From Costus lasius (lineage: Eukaryota > Streptophyta > Magnoliopsida > Zingiberales > Costaceae): 64,000 nucleotides of DNA. The stretch lies in contig CM050454.1 of assembly GCA_027563935.2 (NCBI GenBank), positions 6,724,001 through 6,788,000 of the forward strand. Reading direction: 5' to 3'. The position numbers were made by a program, and so were the translations under genes. The notes under the pieces were generated by a model that made no database searches, was not told where the DNA came from, and saw only the letters and a program-made list of their open reading frames with translations. Positions 34,777 through 46,274 of this stretch are shown one piece after another; position 1 is the stretch's first letter; the number at the start of each line of letters is the position of its first letter.

Positions 34777-35117
34777 TTTTCATCCGAGTATATAATCAAT
34801 CCGTTGAAACTCAGAGGGCACTGCTGTACCTCTAAGTACGATCGTAACGTACCCCCAGAGGGTATAGATACCGTCAAATCATGTTGAGAGAAAACCGGTT
34901 CTAATTCCAACTTTTTCACATAAGTATACGAAATAAAGGAGTGCGAGCTACCAGTATCTATCAATAAACATGGAGATGTACCGAATACTGAAATGATACC
35001 TCGCATGACATTGCCTGTCTCGCGCTGTGCATCCTGCTCAGTCAGCGCATAAGTCTGGCCCGTCGTGGGTGTCTGCTGCGGTCTGCCCTGGGAGTCGGTG
35101 CAGTGTGACCACGGCAA
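34773..35117 (-). pseudogene. Gypsy-2 aspartic protease fragment
   Basis: Carries the catalytic LIDTGSSHSFIS motif (about 34955) and runs to [10 protein letters not shown], then stops where the deletion junction falls (about 34776-34795). It is out of frame with gag upstream, so at least one frameshift lies near 35050-35117. Confidence 0.85.
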
Positions 35118-36289
35118 GGAGGTCGATGCTGTCCTCGTCGAGCAGGTGGAGCAGATCTCTGTGTACTAGGGGCAACCTGAGGCTGCTTGCCCCTATTTGG
35201 ACAGTGACTTTTGTAGTGGCCCATCTCATGACAGTAGTGGCACTGAATATACTGAAGTGGGCAGTCCCGGGAAATATGACCCACCTCCCCACACTGATAA
35301 CAGGCCCTCGTGTCCGGAGAAGATCCAACACTTGGCGGAGGCGATTGGAAAGAACGAGCAGACATGGACCCTGGGGCCCATGATTTCCGACCCGGCTGGA
35401 TCGAACGAGCACTAGAACGCTGTACAGGTGGACTCCGGCTGGCAGAAAACCCAGACTCCCTAGAGTGACTCGAGGTGGTTGCTTTGCCCTTGCGCTGCTT
35501 CTGTTCAATAGCCTTTTCGCGCTGCTCAGTTCGGCGCGCCATAGCGACCACAGCTGAAAAGTCCTCAAGAGGAGCTGAGTTGGTCCCTCGTGAAATTTCA
35601 GGGTCCAGTCCATGAATAAACTGTTCCGACTTATCCTTGACTGTAGGGGTCACAGTAGGAAACATTGCCGACAATCGCTGGAAGTCCGCTAAGTATTCAT
35701 CGACAGACCGCCCATTCTGCTCCAGATTCACATACTCTTGACGCAGCGTCTCCAGAAATGTCCTAGGAAAATACTCGGTATGGAAGGCCCCACAGAAGAT
35801 GTCCCAATCATAGCGGGCTGCTCCAATAGTCTGCTCAAGCCCTACAAACCATGCCTTTGCGTCACCCTTGAATAAATAATCCGCCAATTTCACCCGTTGG
35901 TCATTAGGGCACCAAAATAAATTCAGTGTGTCTGTCACACTCTCCAACCAATTTGTGGCTTCCCACGGATCTGGTTTTCCAGAAAACACTCTAAATCGTC
36001 ACTCCCCCATGGTGGTAAAGCGAGACGCTAACTCCAACGCTGCAGTCGAGGGAGTTTCACGCGCTCTACGCCGTGGAGGTTCTTGGACCGGAGGTTCTGG
36101 TGCATGCCGTCTACTTCCCACTTCACTAACATCGTCGTCGTATTGGATACGCAGGGCAGCTACGGAGGGTTCTTCCCTTCTCTCACTGCCAGAACCTGAA
36201 GCTTTACGCATCCAACTGAGTGGTGCACTCAATGCTTCTCGAGCAAATCCCGCCACTCGTCCAAGACTGGAACTTTTCTTTGGTGCCAT
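35042..36289 (-). pseudogene. Gypsy-2 Gag with two CCHC zinc knuckles
   Basis: Begins MAPKKSSSLGRVAG (36289). An in-frame TGA at 35999-36001 precedes RFRVFSGKPDPWEA, the start of the conserved gag core. Two nucleic-acid-binding knuckles, CYQCGEVGHISRDC and CHYCHEMGHYKSHC, lie near 35250-35300. The same frame is kept across the stop (36289 and 35989 are 300 bp apart). Confidence 0.9.
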
Positions 36290-36434
36290 TTCCTGTAACG
36301 CACCAACAACAACAAATGGTCACGTTAGTTAAAATCACAGGTTAGTATGATCAAATACGATTAACACTAACGCAGATCTTAAATTCTAAGGTTTGATCCT
36401 AAGTCCTTATGTCCCATGTAAGATCCTGAACCTA

Positions 36435-36446
36435 GCTCTGATGCCA
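36435..36446 (-). other. Gypsy-2 primer binding site
   Basis: On the - strand TGGCATCAGAGC, one mismatch from the initiator-Met tRNA site TGGTATCAGAGC, lies four bases inside the 5' LTR. Confidence 0.85.
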
Positions 36447-36450
36447 TAAT

Positions 36451-38538
36451 TGTTACGCCCCAAAAATCCATCCGGATCCCACGCCGGGAATCCCGGACCT
36501 CGGGACGCACAATACTGTACCTGTCAAATCAATCCTGACAACCGAAAGGTACAGACTGAATAAAATAGCCTAACCAGAGGTCAGTCCGGCCTTAAATATC
36601 CATAACACAACACCGACAGATAAGAAATATAGACCGGCGCAGCGGTCAACAGAAATAACAACAATAGGACCGGCGCAGCGGTCGACAAACCAACAGATAA
36701 CATGACCCACGCAGCGGTCAACAGAGTCCAACAACATAACATAAAATAACAACAGACCAAAATGCATCACAACCCACCCAGACTGGTGGTCAAACTACTA
36801 ACTATCTAATCTGCTCCAGGTGGAGCCGCGCCTGAACCTGGAGGCAAACCAAAGGGGGGGGATTAGCCGGAGGCTAAGTAGGGATATTACAATGTATATG
36901 GTGCATGATCAGATACAAGGAATTACCAGAATACAACCAAGACTCTATATGACCATATAGAGTATAATCAAATCTCAATATACGTATCAATATATATATA
37001 TATATCCTCATACACAGATAAAAATTGGGAGCTGGTACAGCAGTGGTCCACGACCCGCAACTCTATAAAATAGAGTGGTCCCTACTGATGGCTCCCCGAA
37101 TAGTAGAGACGACTGTTCGTCGACAGCCCGCTAGTGTAGCGTCCTACACTCAGTACAACCCCTTATTGGGCTGATAACAGACCTCAAGCCCATAACATCG
37201 GACTCTCTCGGTCAGAGACGATCATACAGCGTCTCGACAGAAATCTCACAGGCAGTATCTGAGGTATATTGACATGTCTATCGCTAGACAGTCAATCCTC
37301 AATGTACATATACAGAACTCATACCACCTACTAACTACCAATAAACATGCAAGAACAAAATACTCATACCGTGTTTCATGCAACAGTTTATGTCAACAAG
37401 AATGTACGCAGAGCAGAACGGGAGTTAGAACAGTAATCAACAGTGATAATAAGCAATAAGGGAGGTGCCGCTAACTACACATGCGGTTGGCACCGTAACA
37501 AAGAATGGAGGTAGAATCCCTACCTCAGATGCAGACGTACAGTAAAACAGAACCAACCCGATATCACGCGATCAGTCAACAGGTCCTAACAGGTAAATCA
37601 GGTGTAAGTTCTCATATTATGCTAATCTACTTATAAGAGTCAGTATTAGGTAGTCATGTCCAGGTATAATCATTCAATCAGGTTTGTCAGATATACAGGT
37701 CCAAGTTTATGTTTATGCATGCGCTTGTATATGTATAAAGGCGGGTACGGGTACTAACCGAGTTCGCATCCTCGTGCGAACGAATAATCACCACCGGAAG
37801 TTGGGATACGCGAGAACCAACCATGCGCGCGTAACCGAGTCATCAGCACAGAAATCGATGTTCGCCGGAAAGTTCACCGGAGTTACTGTTCACCGCCGGA
37901 ACAATGTCGCCGGAACACGAATGTCGCCGGAAACAGAGGGGAAAGAAAGCCGACGCCGAGAGGAACTTGGCCATACGGTTCGTTTCACGAAAGGGGGTCA
38001 GGGTCACCAGAGATCTGGGATCGAAGCTGGCGGCGCCGCTCGCGCAACCCGCCGGCGCCGGAGACGAAGACGCCAGAAGAAGCTTCGGGAGGTGGCGGAA
38101 ATGTCCGCCGGTGGTGAGGAAGGTCGCTGGAGACGCCGGCGATGAGTTGGGCGTCGAATCTGGAGCTTTCCGTTGGATGCGAGGGAGAAGAAGGAAGAGG
38201 GAGCTTCGTCGGAAATCTGCTCGCATGAAGCACATCTTGGTCTCACCGACGCCGGATCTCGCCGGAGCTCGTCGGGACACGCCGGACGAAGGTGGAGACG
38301 CGAACAGAGGAAGAGGGCGAGCGCAGCTCAGATGAAGAGCTTGTTCGTTCGTTCGGTGAAGAAAGCGAGTGGCAACGGGAAAGAAATAGAGGGGTAAAAG
38401 GGGCGCGCGACAACGGGTGATGGGTGAAGGGATGGGTTTGACCACCGTCTACAGCAATGTCCCATCACTCTATTAACTTAGTATTATTTTATTTTAAAAA
38501 TTTTCTCTCATTTGTCTGTTTTTATCACGGACGTAATA
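36451..38538 (-). repeat. Gypsy-2 5' LTR (2088 bp)
   Basis: Pairs with 30688-32659. It ends CGTAATA instead of CGTAACA at its right edge, a single C-to-T change of the canonical CA terminus. It contains the extra roughly 120-bp segment (about 37488-37611) and the three-unit short tandem array (36631-36725). Confidence 0.93.
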
Positions 38539-38616
38539 GGTAGTATATATATTACCCGAGTTGAGTTCGGATAGGGTTCAGGTAGTATAGGGCGGATACC
38601 CACTACCCGAACCCGG

Positions 38617-38620
<4 letters not shown>

Positions 38621-38695
<75 letters not shown>
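38621..38695. repeat. (AT)n microsatellite
   Basis: About 37 uninterrupted AT dinucleotides within the residual hAT element, just right of the Gypsy-2 insertion. Its length is likely variable and assembly-sensitive. Confidence 0.95.
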
Positions 38696-38698
<3 letters not shown>

Positions 38699-39869
38699 GA
38701 TCTTATAAACTATAACCCACCAACCCTAAATCCAATAACCCATCAACCCAATAACTTACTAACCCGAAGTCCCAATCCACTCGCTCAATCTCTCATCTCT
38801 GAGCAGTCGCCGCCTCAGCCTCACCTCAGTCTCAACTCTCAAGCCCTAGTTCTTTCTCTTCGCCCGTTGCTTCTTCGCCAGCTGTTGCTTCTTCCCCAAC
38901 GGTTGTTGCTTCGTCATTAGATTTCTCAGCCTCTTCGCTGCTTCGCCACCAGTTGTTGTTTCGCCGCTAGATTTCGCTGCCAGATCTTCGCCGCCAGTTT
39001 TCGCCGTCGATTGCTGTTACACCGACACTCTCCAGCCAACACCAACAGGTTAGCCTGATTTCCCGTATTCACTGCTATGCCGATTGCTGAAAGAGAAAGG
39101 GACATTTACCGATCGAAAGATGCCTTCTCGGTACCAAAACTATTAGGAACATGAACTGAAAATTGTAAGAGAAAATACCTGTAATCTAATTTCTTATTTG
39201 GTGATTATGATATTTATGCTAAAACAATATAGACAAAAAAGAATGACAAGAATACCAATAATCTAACTTCACTTCTTCTCCTTTCCGTTAAAAGTACCGG
39301 GAAGACTATTTTATACAATTTGTTCTGTTAGAGTACCGATGAATGCAATGCATCCCTATATTATATATTTTGAAAAATGCTGAGTAAACTCAATAGCCAA
39401 CTAAGAAATTTTTTGTTTGATTTTATCAAATGCAGTTTTGTGTTGGCTTTTGTAAATAACATGTAGTTGTAGTTGTATGTTTCATTTGTAGACTTGTAGT
39501 TATAAGTTTTGATAATAATAGAATGTTAGCTATGTTGTTTTAACCGGTTAGTCGGGTCTGTGGGTACACATTTTATTCTATTTAAAATTTATTTATTATT
39601 AGAATTTTTCTAGGGGCGGGTACCCGAATATTATTTGGGTAACTATATATGTAGGTTAAAATTTAATTAGGTAAATATTTAAGTGAGTATTTGTAGGGTT
39701 CAGATATTAAATAGGTAGTTAAAATTTTAATAGGATAGGGTTCGGGTTGGGGTTTTGAAAATTAAATGGGTAGTTATTAGAGTATGGGTAATACAAGAAT
39801 TATCCGGGTTAGAGTATGAGTAGTTTGAAAAATACGAGTACCCTACCCGCTGCAATCCCTAATGTATTA

Positions 39870-40187
39870 TGTATCATGTATGATGTATGTGATGGGAATA
39901 AAGTTGAGGGCCTGGTGATGGAAAATATGCAAAATGGATGCATGATATCGACATGACAGTTATTGTATGTGAGCTAGCTAGCCATTTGGCGATGAACCGA
40001 ATGAGGCTGACCAATTTTCGATTCAATCCAGCTGACCCGAATAGGTTCGATTTGGTTTGATTTGATTCAAAAACATCCACGGGTTAAAAAGAAATTATAA
40101 ATAGATATGTTGATTAAGTGTTCAGTTGCTCATTTTTTTTTTTGCATAGGAATATTAAATATCTAAACATTCGTGAAATCCGACATG
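39870..40187. other. Short intergenic spacer
   Basis: Original target DNA between the large hAT and the next MITE. No gene or further repeat recognised. Confidence 0.5.
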
Positions 40188-40195
40188 ATTATAAA

Positions 40196-40671
40196 TAGGG
40201 TAGCATTTGGTAAAATTAGTTTTTATTAATTATTGAAAATCTTGATAAATTCGGTTCTATAAATAAATTTTAGTTTCGATATCGGTAATTAATTTTATAA
40301 AAAATAATTTTTAGTTTTATTTTTTGGTATGATAAAAAATTGATTTACTGATATATATAATATTTATATATAATATATAATACGTATAGTAGAATCAAAT
40401 GTCTAAAACCAAATCAGATACCCTTTTACATTTATCGATATATATAATATTTTATAAAATTTGAAGTGATTATTTATGATTTATTCGAAAAGTTGAATTG
40501 TAATTTTATATATACTGTATTATATTTTTGGTAATTTATCAAAAATATTTTAGTAATTTTGGTTCGGTAAGAAATTAGTATTTTAGAAATTTGATTTGGT
40601 TTTGGTTTGTAAATTTTGGTATGAAAAATTTTAATAAATTTAATTCGATAAATATCGAATACTCACCCATA
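40196..40671. mobile_element. hAT MITE, 476 bp
   Basis: Left end TAGGGTAGCATTTGG, right end AATACTCACCCATA. Perfect 8-bp target duplications ATTATAAA lie at 40188-40195 and 40672-40679. The AT-rich interior shares phrases such as 'caaatgtctaaaaccaaat..tacccttt' in inverted orientation with the element at 41119-41546, so the two are one family in opposite directions. Confidence 0.85.
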
Positions 40672-40679
40672 ATTATAAA

Positions 40680-41110
40680 ACTTTAATACTTATACTTAAA
40701 CAAATATCCTATTACTTAAACTCAACTAAATTGATATATGGTAACTAATTAAATAAAAAAAATTTAATTATTCTACAAAATTATAATTTAATAAATTATT
40801 ATAATGATAAATATATTGATAGAAACCGAAAGAATATATTTATCATTGTAACAATTTATTAAATTACAAGAATTTAGCTAAGATTCCATATATGAAATAT
40901 GTCTAATTAAATTTAAATGAGTGTGCTACACTCTAATATAGTAATATATATGGATGAATATACATATTCATATGACAAAATATGACTTGCTAACATAATA
41001 CAATAAGAAATTTTAGAGATTTAGGTTAAATTTAATCGGGTTATAAATAAATTAACCTATTTATGAGTTATTACATAGAGGCTTGTATAGTGGCATAAAT
41101 GGGTTGATTC
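40680..41110. other. AT-rich intergenic spacer
   Basis: Contains an inverted pair around 'aatatatttatcat' (about 40806 and 40834). No coding sequence was recognised. Confidence 0.4.
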
Positions 41111-41118
41111 GTTACACC

Positions 41119-41546
41119 TTGGGGTGAGCATTTAACAATTATGAAATTAAATTTAATAAAAATTTTTATACCTAAATTTTATAAATCAAAATTGAATCAA
41201 ATTCCTAAAATATTGATTTTTATCGAACCGAAATTACAATTTTTTTTTGATAAATTACGGAAATATAAAATTATAATTCAATTTTTGAATAAACTATAAA
41301 TAATCATATAAATTCAATTAAAGGGTATTAGATTTGAGTTTGGACATTTGAATCCACAATCTGTGTTATATATTATACAAAAATTATATATATATTGATA
41401 GATTACTTTTTGACACTAACAAAGCAATTTATTACCGAACAAAAAATAAAAACTAAAATTGATTTTTAAAAAATTAATTATATAGAACCGAATTTATCTA
41501 AACTTTTAATAATCTATAAAAATAGATTTTTCGATGTTAACCCTTA
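41119..41546. mobile_element. hAT MITE, 428 bp, first of a tandem pair
   Basis: Left end TTGGGGTGAGCATT, right end GATGTTAACCCTTA, an imperfect hAT-type inverted repeat. Flanked by the 8-mer GTTACACC at 41111-41118 and 41547-41554. Same family as 40196-40671, inverted. Confidence 0.8.
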
Positions 41547-41554
41547 GTTACACC

Positions 41555-42066
41555 TAGACTTGACAAAAACTGACCCGACCTGCCGACCCGACCCGACTCG
41601 ACACGAAGTTAGGCGGGTTCGGGTTGGGTCTAATCGTGTTCGGGTCATAAACGACCCGTTTATGACATGAAATTAAACGGGTCGTGTCGAGTTATAATCG
41701 GGTTGACCCGCTTAATCCGATTATATTATATAATTATATTATATATATATATATATATATATATTTATTTATTTATTTATCATTTTGGGTCGAGTCGTAT
41801 TATGTCGAGTTAATCGGGTTAATATTTTTATATTTTTATAATTATATATATTTATTTATAAATATTTATTTAAATTATTTAATATTAAATAGGTTAATCG
41901 GGTCGTGTTGGTTTGACCTGAATATATATGGGTCGTGTTTGAGTTAGATCATCTGATCCAATTAACTAAATAGGTCATATTTGAATTAAGCTAATTGGGT
42001 CACGAGCCATAAACGAATCAACCTGAATATGACCCGTTGACGTGTTTGGCTGTTTTGCAAGGTCTA
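41555..42066. mobile_element. hAT MITE, 512 bp, second of a tandem pair
   Basis: Left end TAGACTTGACAAAAAC, right end GTTTTGCAAGGTCTA, an imperfect inverted repeat. Flanked by GTTACACC at 41547-41554 and 42067-42074. The subterminal regions are dense in 'gacccg / cgggt'. It ends about 35 bp before the GC-rich leader-like block. Confidence 0.88.
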
Positions 42067-42103
42067 GTTACACCCGTATATAATATATATAAATTATTAT
42101 GAA

Positions 42104-42375
42104 ACCTAAATCCCTACCTGTTGCAGACTCGCAACGCTCGAGCCGAGCGCCGCCGGCTTTGCTCCATCGCCGAACCGCAGCGATCGAATCCCGTAGGTTG
42201 GGCAAGGGTTCTATCTTTATCGCTTCTCGGTGCCTCGTCCGTCGCCGGCTGCTTCGCCTGTTCATTGCTTGCTCCGCCCGTCGGCCTCCTCGTTAGCCCG
42301 TTGTTCGCCTGCTCGCTCGGCGTCGCCCGTCTGCTGCAACTCAACTCTGAGCGACACAGCAGATCAATATACTAG
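42104..42375 (+). promoter_or_regulatory. GC-rich leader-like block, candidate first (non-coding) exon of NOG1
   Basis: Begins 'aacctaaatccctacctgttgcag' after a TATA-like 'gtataatatatataaat' (about 42075-42093) and ends before a GT (tactag|gtatta) that could serve as a splice donor. About 230 bp align with the RH16 leader at 2587-2775, including 'cgctcgagcc' and 'ttcgcctgctcgctcg'. Known plant NOG1 genes can carry 5' UTR introns, which makes this a possible NOG1 first exon 3.9 kb upstream. It could equally be a stray duplicated RH16 leader. Confidence 0.4.
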
Positions 42376-43435
42376 GTATTAGTTAATATTCGCTCATGTA
42401 AAATCTTTTTTATTTGCTACTATAAAAATCCAATGGATCAATTGCACTTAAATTTTTTATCTGGTCTACATGTTTAGGCATTAGGGTTTTGATGCCCCTT
42501 AGTTTCCCTTATTGTTTTCGTAATGCAGAGGAGGTGCTGCTGGTAATGCAATTATTGAAGCTCTTATTGCTAATAATTTAACCTTCTTGAAAAAGATTGT
42601 GATGAATTATGGCTGGAAGTTTAGTGTGTCAAGATTTCATTATAACCTTTTAGGAAATATAATTGAAGGATTTGGCAAGATTATTTTGAAATGGATTAAT
42701 GGGGTTTAATTTTAGAACAGAACATGGAATGAGTGAGTTCATAGGTGGACAAAATGTTGTCCTAAATGCTTTAGCCTTTGATAGAAGCTGATTGCTTACA
42801 GTTGATAATTTTAGGAAGGAGAGGCTTGTTATGCTTGATAGTTACTTTTGCTTGGATTTCATAGGAAACACTGGAAAGAGGGGACATGGGTCTTAAATCA
42901 ATATTCATTACATATGGATGGGGAGTGGGTCTTGGGTATGAAGATGAGATGGGTTTTGTAACAAGAGGGTAAAATGACAACTTCTCAATGGAAGGTATTA
43001 AGAATTACAAGGAGTGTTAGGGTTCTAGAAGGAATCATAGTAGGGAACAAAATTAGTGCAGATATTCTCCTCAGAATGAAGCAGGATTCGCTGCTTGCCC
43101 TGGGCGCAAAGGATTTGATTTTGGTGGTTTTTGCTAGCAACAACTTTTATGGAAAAAAACTAGTGTCAGCATCTTCATCCCTTAGCATTTTGTGCTTGAC
43201 TAAGGTGATCATTTTAAGTTAAACTGTCTGATGAGTACACTAGAATTGATCACAGAGCAAAGGCAAACCTCTTGGTCTGGGGTGATCGAGGACTTCAAGA
43301 GCTTATAAGGATTGGCTGCCCTCTCAATGTAAATCTTAAGGTCCCCTAATTGATTGTGATTCTTATGGAGAGCTTTCATCTTAAGGTGCAAAAACAACAT
43401 TCAACTAGTGGCTTATTATCCTAGAAAGGATTGTC
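42376..43435. other. No gene recognised; possible NOG1 leader intron or decayed gene fragment
   Basis: Contains short coding-like stretches, for example GAAGNAIIEALIANN (about 42537) and EFIGGQNVVLNALAFDRS (about 42737), interrupted by stops. I cannot assign them to a family. Confidence 0.3.
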
Positions 43436-43443
43436 CCCACACT

Positions 43444-44437
43444 TAGGGCTGTCCAAAGTTTGGTTCAACCCGGAAAACTGAATCGAACCGAACCGTAATA
43501 CTCGGTTCGGTTCGGTTTTATTATAGCTAAAATAATATCGGTTCGATTTCGGTTTTTGGTTTTAAAAAACCAAAAAAATCGAACCAAACAGAATAAATGG
43601 TTCGGCCAAAGAAACCTAAGTATTAACTATTAACCATTTAACCTAACTCTACTCTCGTACGCAGTACGCCTAAGCCTCCGCTCTCGGCTCTCGCAGTCGG
43701 CAGTTCCGCTCCTGAGTCCCGCAGCCCGCTCCAGCCTCCAAGCCGACTCCTGCCTCTCCACTATCTCTCATCGCCGAGACGCCTACTCACCACCCAGCAC
43801 ACTACACTCCTCCATCGACCATCGTCTCCACTGGATCTGGACGGTAAGCTTTTAGGTTTAGTTTTTATTTTTAGGGTTTTAGATTTTCTCACTTCTCACT
43901 TCCTTACTCGCTTGATTCAGCGACTCCCCATCATCGTCTCCACTGGATCTAGCTGCATGGTTTTCCTTTTAATCATTTCGTACATATTACTCTTCATCAA
44001 AACTTATCCCTCAATTTCATTTGTGGCTCTCTTTGCTGCTTTGCAAGTTTCATTCAGCAGCAAAATCATCTAGTTCTGTTTGACTTGTGTTTGACATGTG
44101 TAATGTGTTATTTGGTTTTGATGTTAAATAAGATATTTAACTTGTGCGGCAGCAATTTTGCTGGCCATCAACACTCAGCAGTTTTGTAGGCTTGCTGCAG
44201 CTGATGGCTAAAATTTCAGTTTTGCAGGCTTCTGCTGATGGCTAACTTTAGCCAGCAGGTTTTGATGTTAAAATTTCGGTTGTTATCGGTTTAAACCAAA
44301 CCGAAATGAAAATTTCGGTTCGGTTTACTTCGGTTTTAAGGTATTTCGGTTTGGTTTCGGGTTGGGAAAAACCATTAAAAAAAGTTCGGTTCGGGTCCAA
44401 TCGGTTCGGTTCGGGTTGAACCGATTGGACACCCCTA
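43444..44437. mobile_element. Non-autonomous hAT element, 994 bp, with leader-like core
   Basis: Ends TAGGGCTGTCCAAAG and TTGGACACCCCTA. Perfect 8-bp target duplications CCCACACT lie at 43436-43443 and 44438-44445. Subterminal arrays of 'cggttcggttt' flank a GC-rich core (43650-43850) ending 'ctggacg|gtaagc', like a 5' untranslated exon with a splice donor. No transposase follows, so it is probably a deletion derivative of an autonomous hAT element. Confidence 0.9.
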
Positions 44438-44445
44438 CCCACACT

Positions 44446-46274
44446 TATCTTTAGGTTAAGAATCCACTTGAAGTCTCCATGGATAAACCTAGGAATACAA
44501 CTAAGGCTAGGATTAGCTAAATCTGATCCTATGGTTACTAAAGGTAACAACATGACTAGCATATAAAATAGAAAAATCCGATAGACTTCCCCCCAAACAA
44601 TAGCATGAAATGCATGATCATGAGTAGTAATTACCTCAAGGTCAATAGAAGAAAATTGCCAAGCTAAAACTATATCTCTTAAAGCTCCTCAAGTAGGATC
44701 GGTTATTCACCATCTCTTGCCTAGCTCCCGAGAGGCATTGGCCATACCATCATCCGAGAGGTGAGTTTCTTGGATGCCAAGAGAACAAGCATGAGTGAGA
44801 TAATGCAAGTGGCTACGGGACATATAAGCCTAAGAGAAGGGAGGAGGGGAACAAAAAAACGGTGGGGCATAACAGAATGATAAAGAGTATAGGGTGACAA
44901 ATAGTAATGTGATAGTAGAAGCGAGGGAAGAGGAGAGGAGTGACAGAAGAGGGAAGGAGGGAGGTGTCTAAGGTTAGTGCTATAACTTTATATTTTTCTG
45001 TTCAAGGAACTGTTTGGAAAGATAGGAGGACTAAGGATGGACTAGCTTAAATACTTGAAAGTCGTGGGTTTTTTACAAATTTGCCAACTTATGATAGTTG
45101 GTCTCATATAAAACCTACCTTGCCTTATTATTTTCTCCCTTTTTTCTTGCCTAAGCCGAACTTGAGCATTTATCGCCATTGACTTCTTCTTTCTCATTCC
45201 GCATAGATCAGATTGGTAGGATTTCCTTTTATCTTCTTCCTTGCTTGAGCATTGACTGATGGTGATATCTCAATTCTCGCTACATTGAGGACTTTTGGTG
45301 ATTAGCTTTGCTTTCCTGTTGATTCATTAGGTGGTTCCTATCCTCTGCCTTTTGTTCTTGATTCCTTGTTCTTGCTTAATGTTAACAATTTACCCTTGAA
45401 TCTACTCTCATAGAATTGTGTCTTGATGCAAATGCAATAGTGTGTCTTGGCAAGTCAGGATCTTCCAAACCTTCTTGAGATTCCCTCAAGTGTCTGGTGT
45501 GCGGATGAGGCTGAACTTGAGACTTTTCAGCTGACTCCGGCTCTGACTTTCAACACTATAATTGTCAACCTCTTATTTAACTAAGGTAAAATTTATGGTT
45601 AAGCACATAACATTATTTAAAGTAAAACATAAGAAACCCAAGATTCTTATTAGAACCTTAATAATTTGTGAAGTACGAGTTGAATGTTCAGTGATTCTAT
45701 GCTTAGGTACATTACAATTAATTTAATTTCTAGAATATATTAGCGTTTATAATTGTTCTATATGTATGTAACGAGAGTAAAATTTATCTTTAATACCGAT
45801 GTTTTAAATACATGTTTTTTTTATCATGCGGTAAGCTCAGTATATATGGGTCCAACATGGAATGTGGTTGATTCTAGTTTGATATCTAGGTATAGTATTT
45901 ACATACATGCATATATAATACATACATGGAAAAGGTGAAAAATAATTTAATATTTGGAAAAGGTGAGAAATGTCATCTACTCTCTTGTTTTATTCAGATT
46001 CATATTACTGTAATACCTGGACACATGAAATGCATGCAGGTTTTTGTTTACACTCTTATGTTTTGTTTACTCTTATTCTTCAATTCATTATTTAACTTTC
46101 AAGAACTAGCTACACTTTTGTTAATGGCTCTTACCTTCAGTAAGTTTGCTTTGTGGTGTGGCTAATATGTACTAAATGGGTCTTTTGATAATTTTCATAA
46201 GAAATAATATGATATTCTTGCTTACCTTCTAACAAATGCATCTTTTATAAAAAGGTAAAAGAAGAAACGAGAAG
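44446..46274. other. Region upstream of NOG1: promoter or leader intron
   Basis: AT-rich, with no coding sequence recognised. Whichever start is used, NOG1 regulation must lie here or in the leader-like block at 42104. TATAAAA at about 46246 is only about 25 bp before the ATG, too close for a normal core promoter. Confidence 0.35.

Larger units (their letters stand above)
30688..38538 (-). mobile_element. Gypsy-2: Del/Tekay-like chromovirus with deleted reverse transcriptase
   Basis: LTR retrotransposon on the - strand. 5' LTR 36451-38538, 3' LTR 30688-32659, perfect 5-bp target duplications GGTAG (30683-30687 and 38539-38543). Gag with two CCHC knuckles, protease, RNase H, integrase and a C-terminal chromodomain-like region are present. 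The reverse transcriptase is missing. LTRs differ at about 6% of positions in the first 140 bp, mostly transitions. It inserted into the hAT element. Confidence 0.94.
29423..39861. mobile_element. hAT element (about 1.39 kb of its own) split by two LTR insertions
   Basis: Left end TAGG (29423-29426) continues after the LTR-B insertion as GATGGCAATATGAG (from 30619). The right end is GCTGCAATCCCTA (to 39861). Perfect 8-bp target duplications ATGTATTA lie at 29415-29422 and 39862-39869. The left flank is only recovered after removing LTR-B. Remaining hAT sequence: 29423-29426, 30619-30687 and 38544-39861. The interior has a GC-rich leader-like block (about 38760-39050) ending 'caacag|gttagc', like a 5' exon with a splice donor, and an (AT)n tract. 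No transposase remains. Confidence 0.85.

Noticed and set aside
42737..42800. EFIGGQNVVLNALAFDRS-like stretch, considered as a WD40 (PRL1-like) fragment
   Set aside because: The resemblance is short and followed by stops, and the neighbouring translation does not continue any WD repeat.
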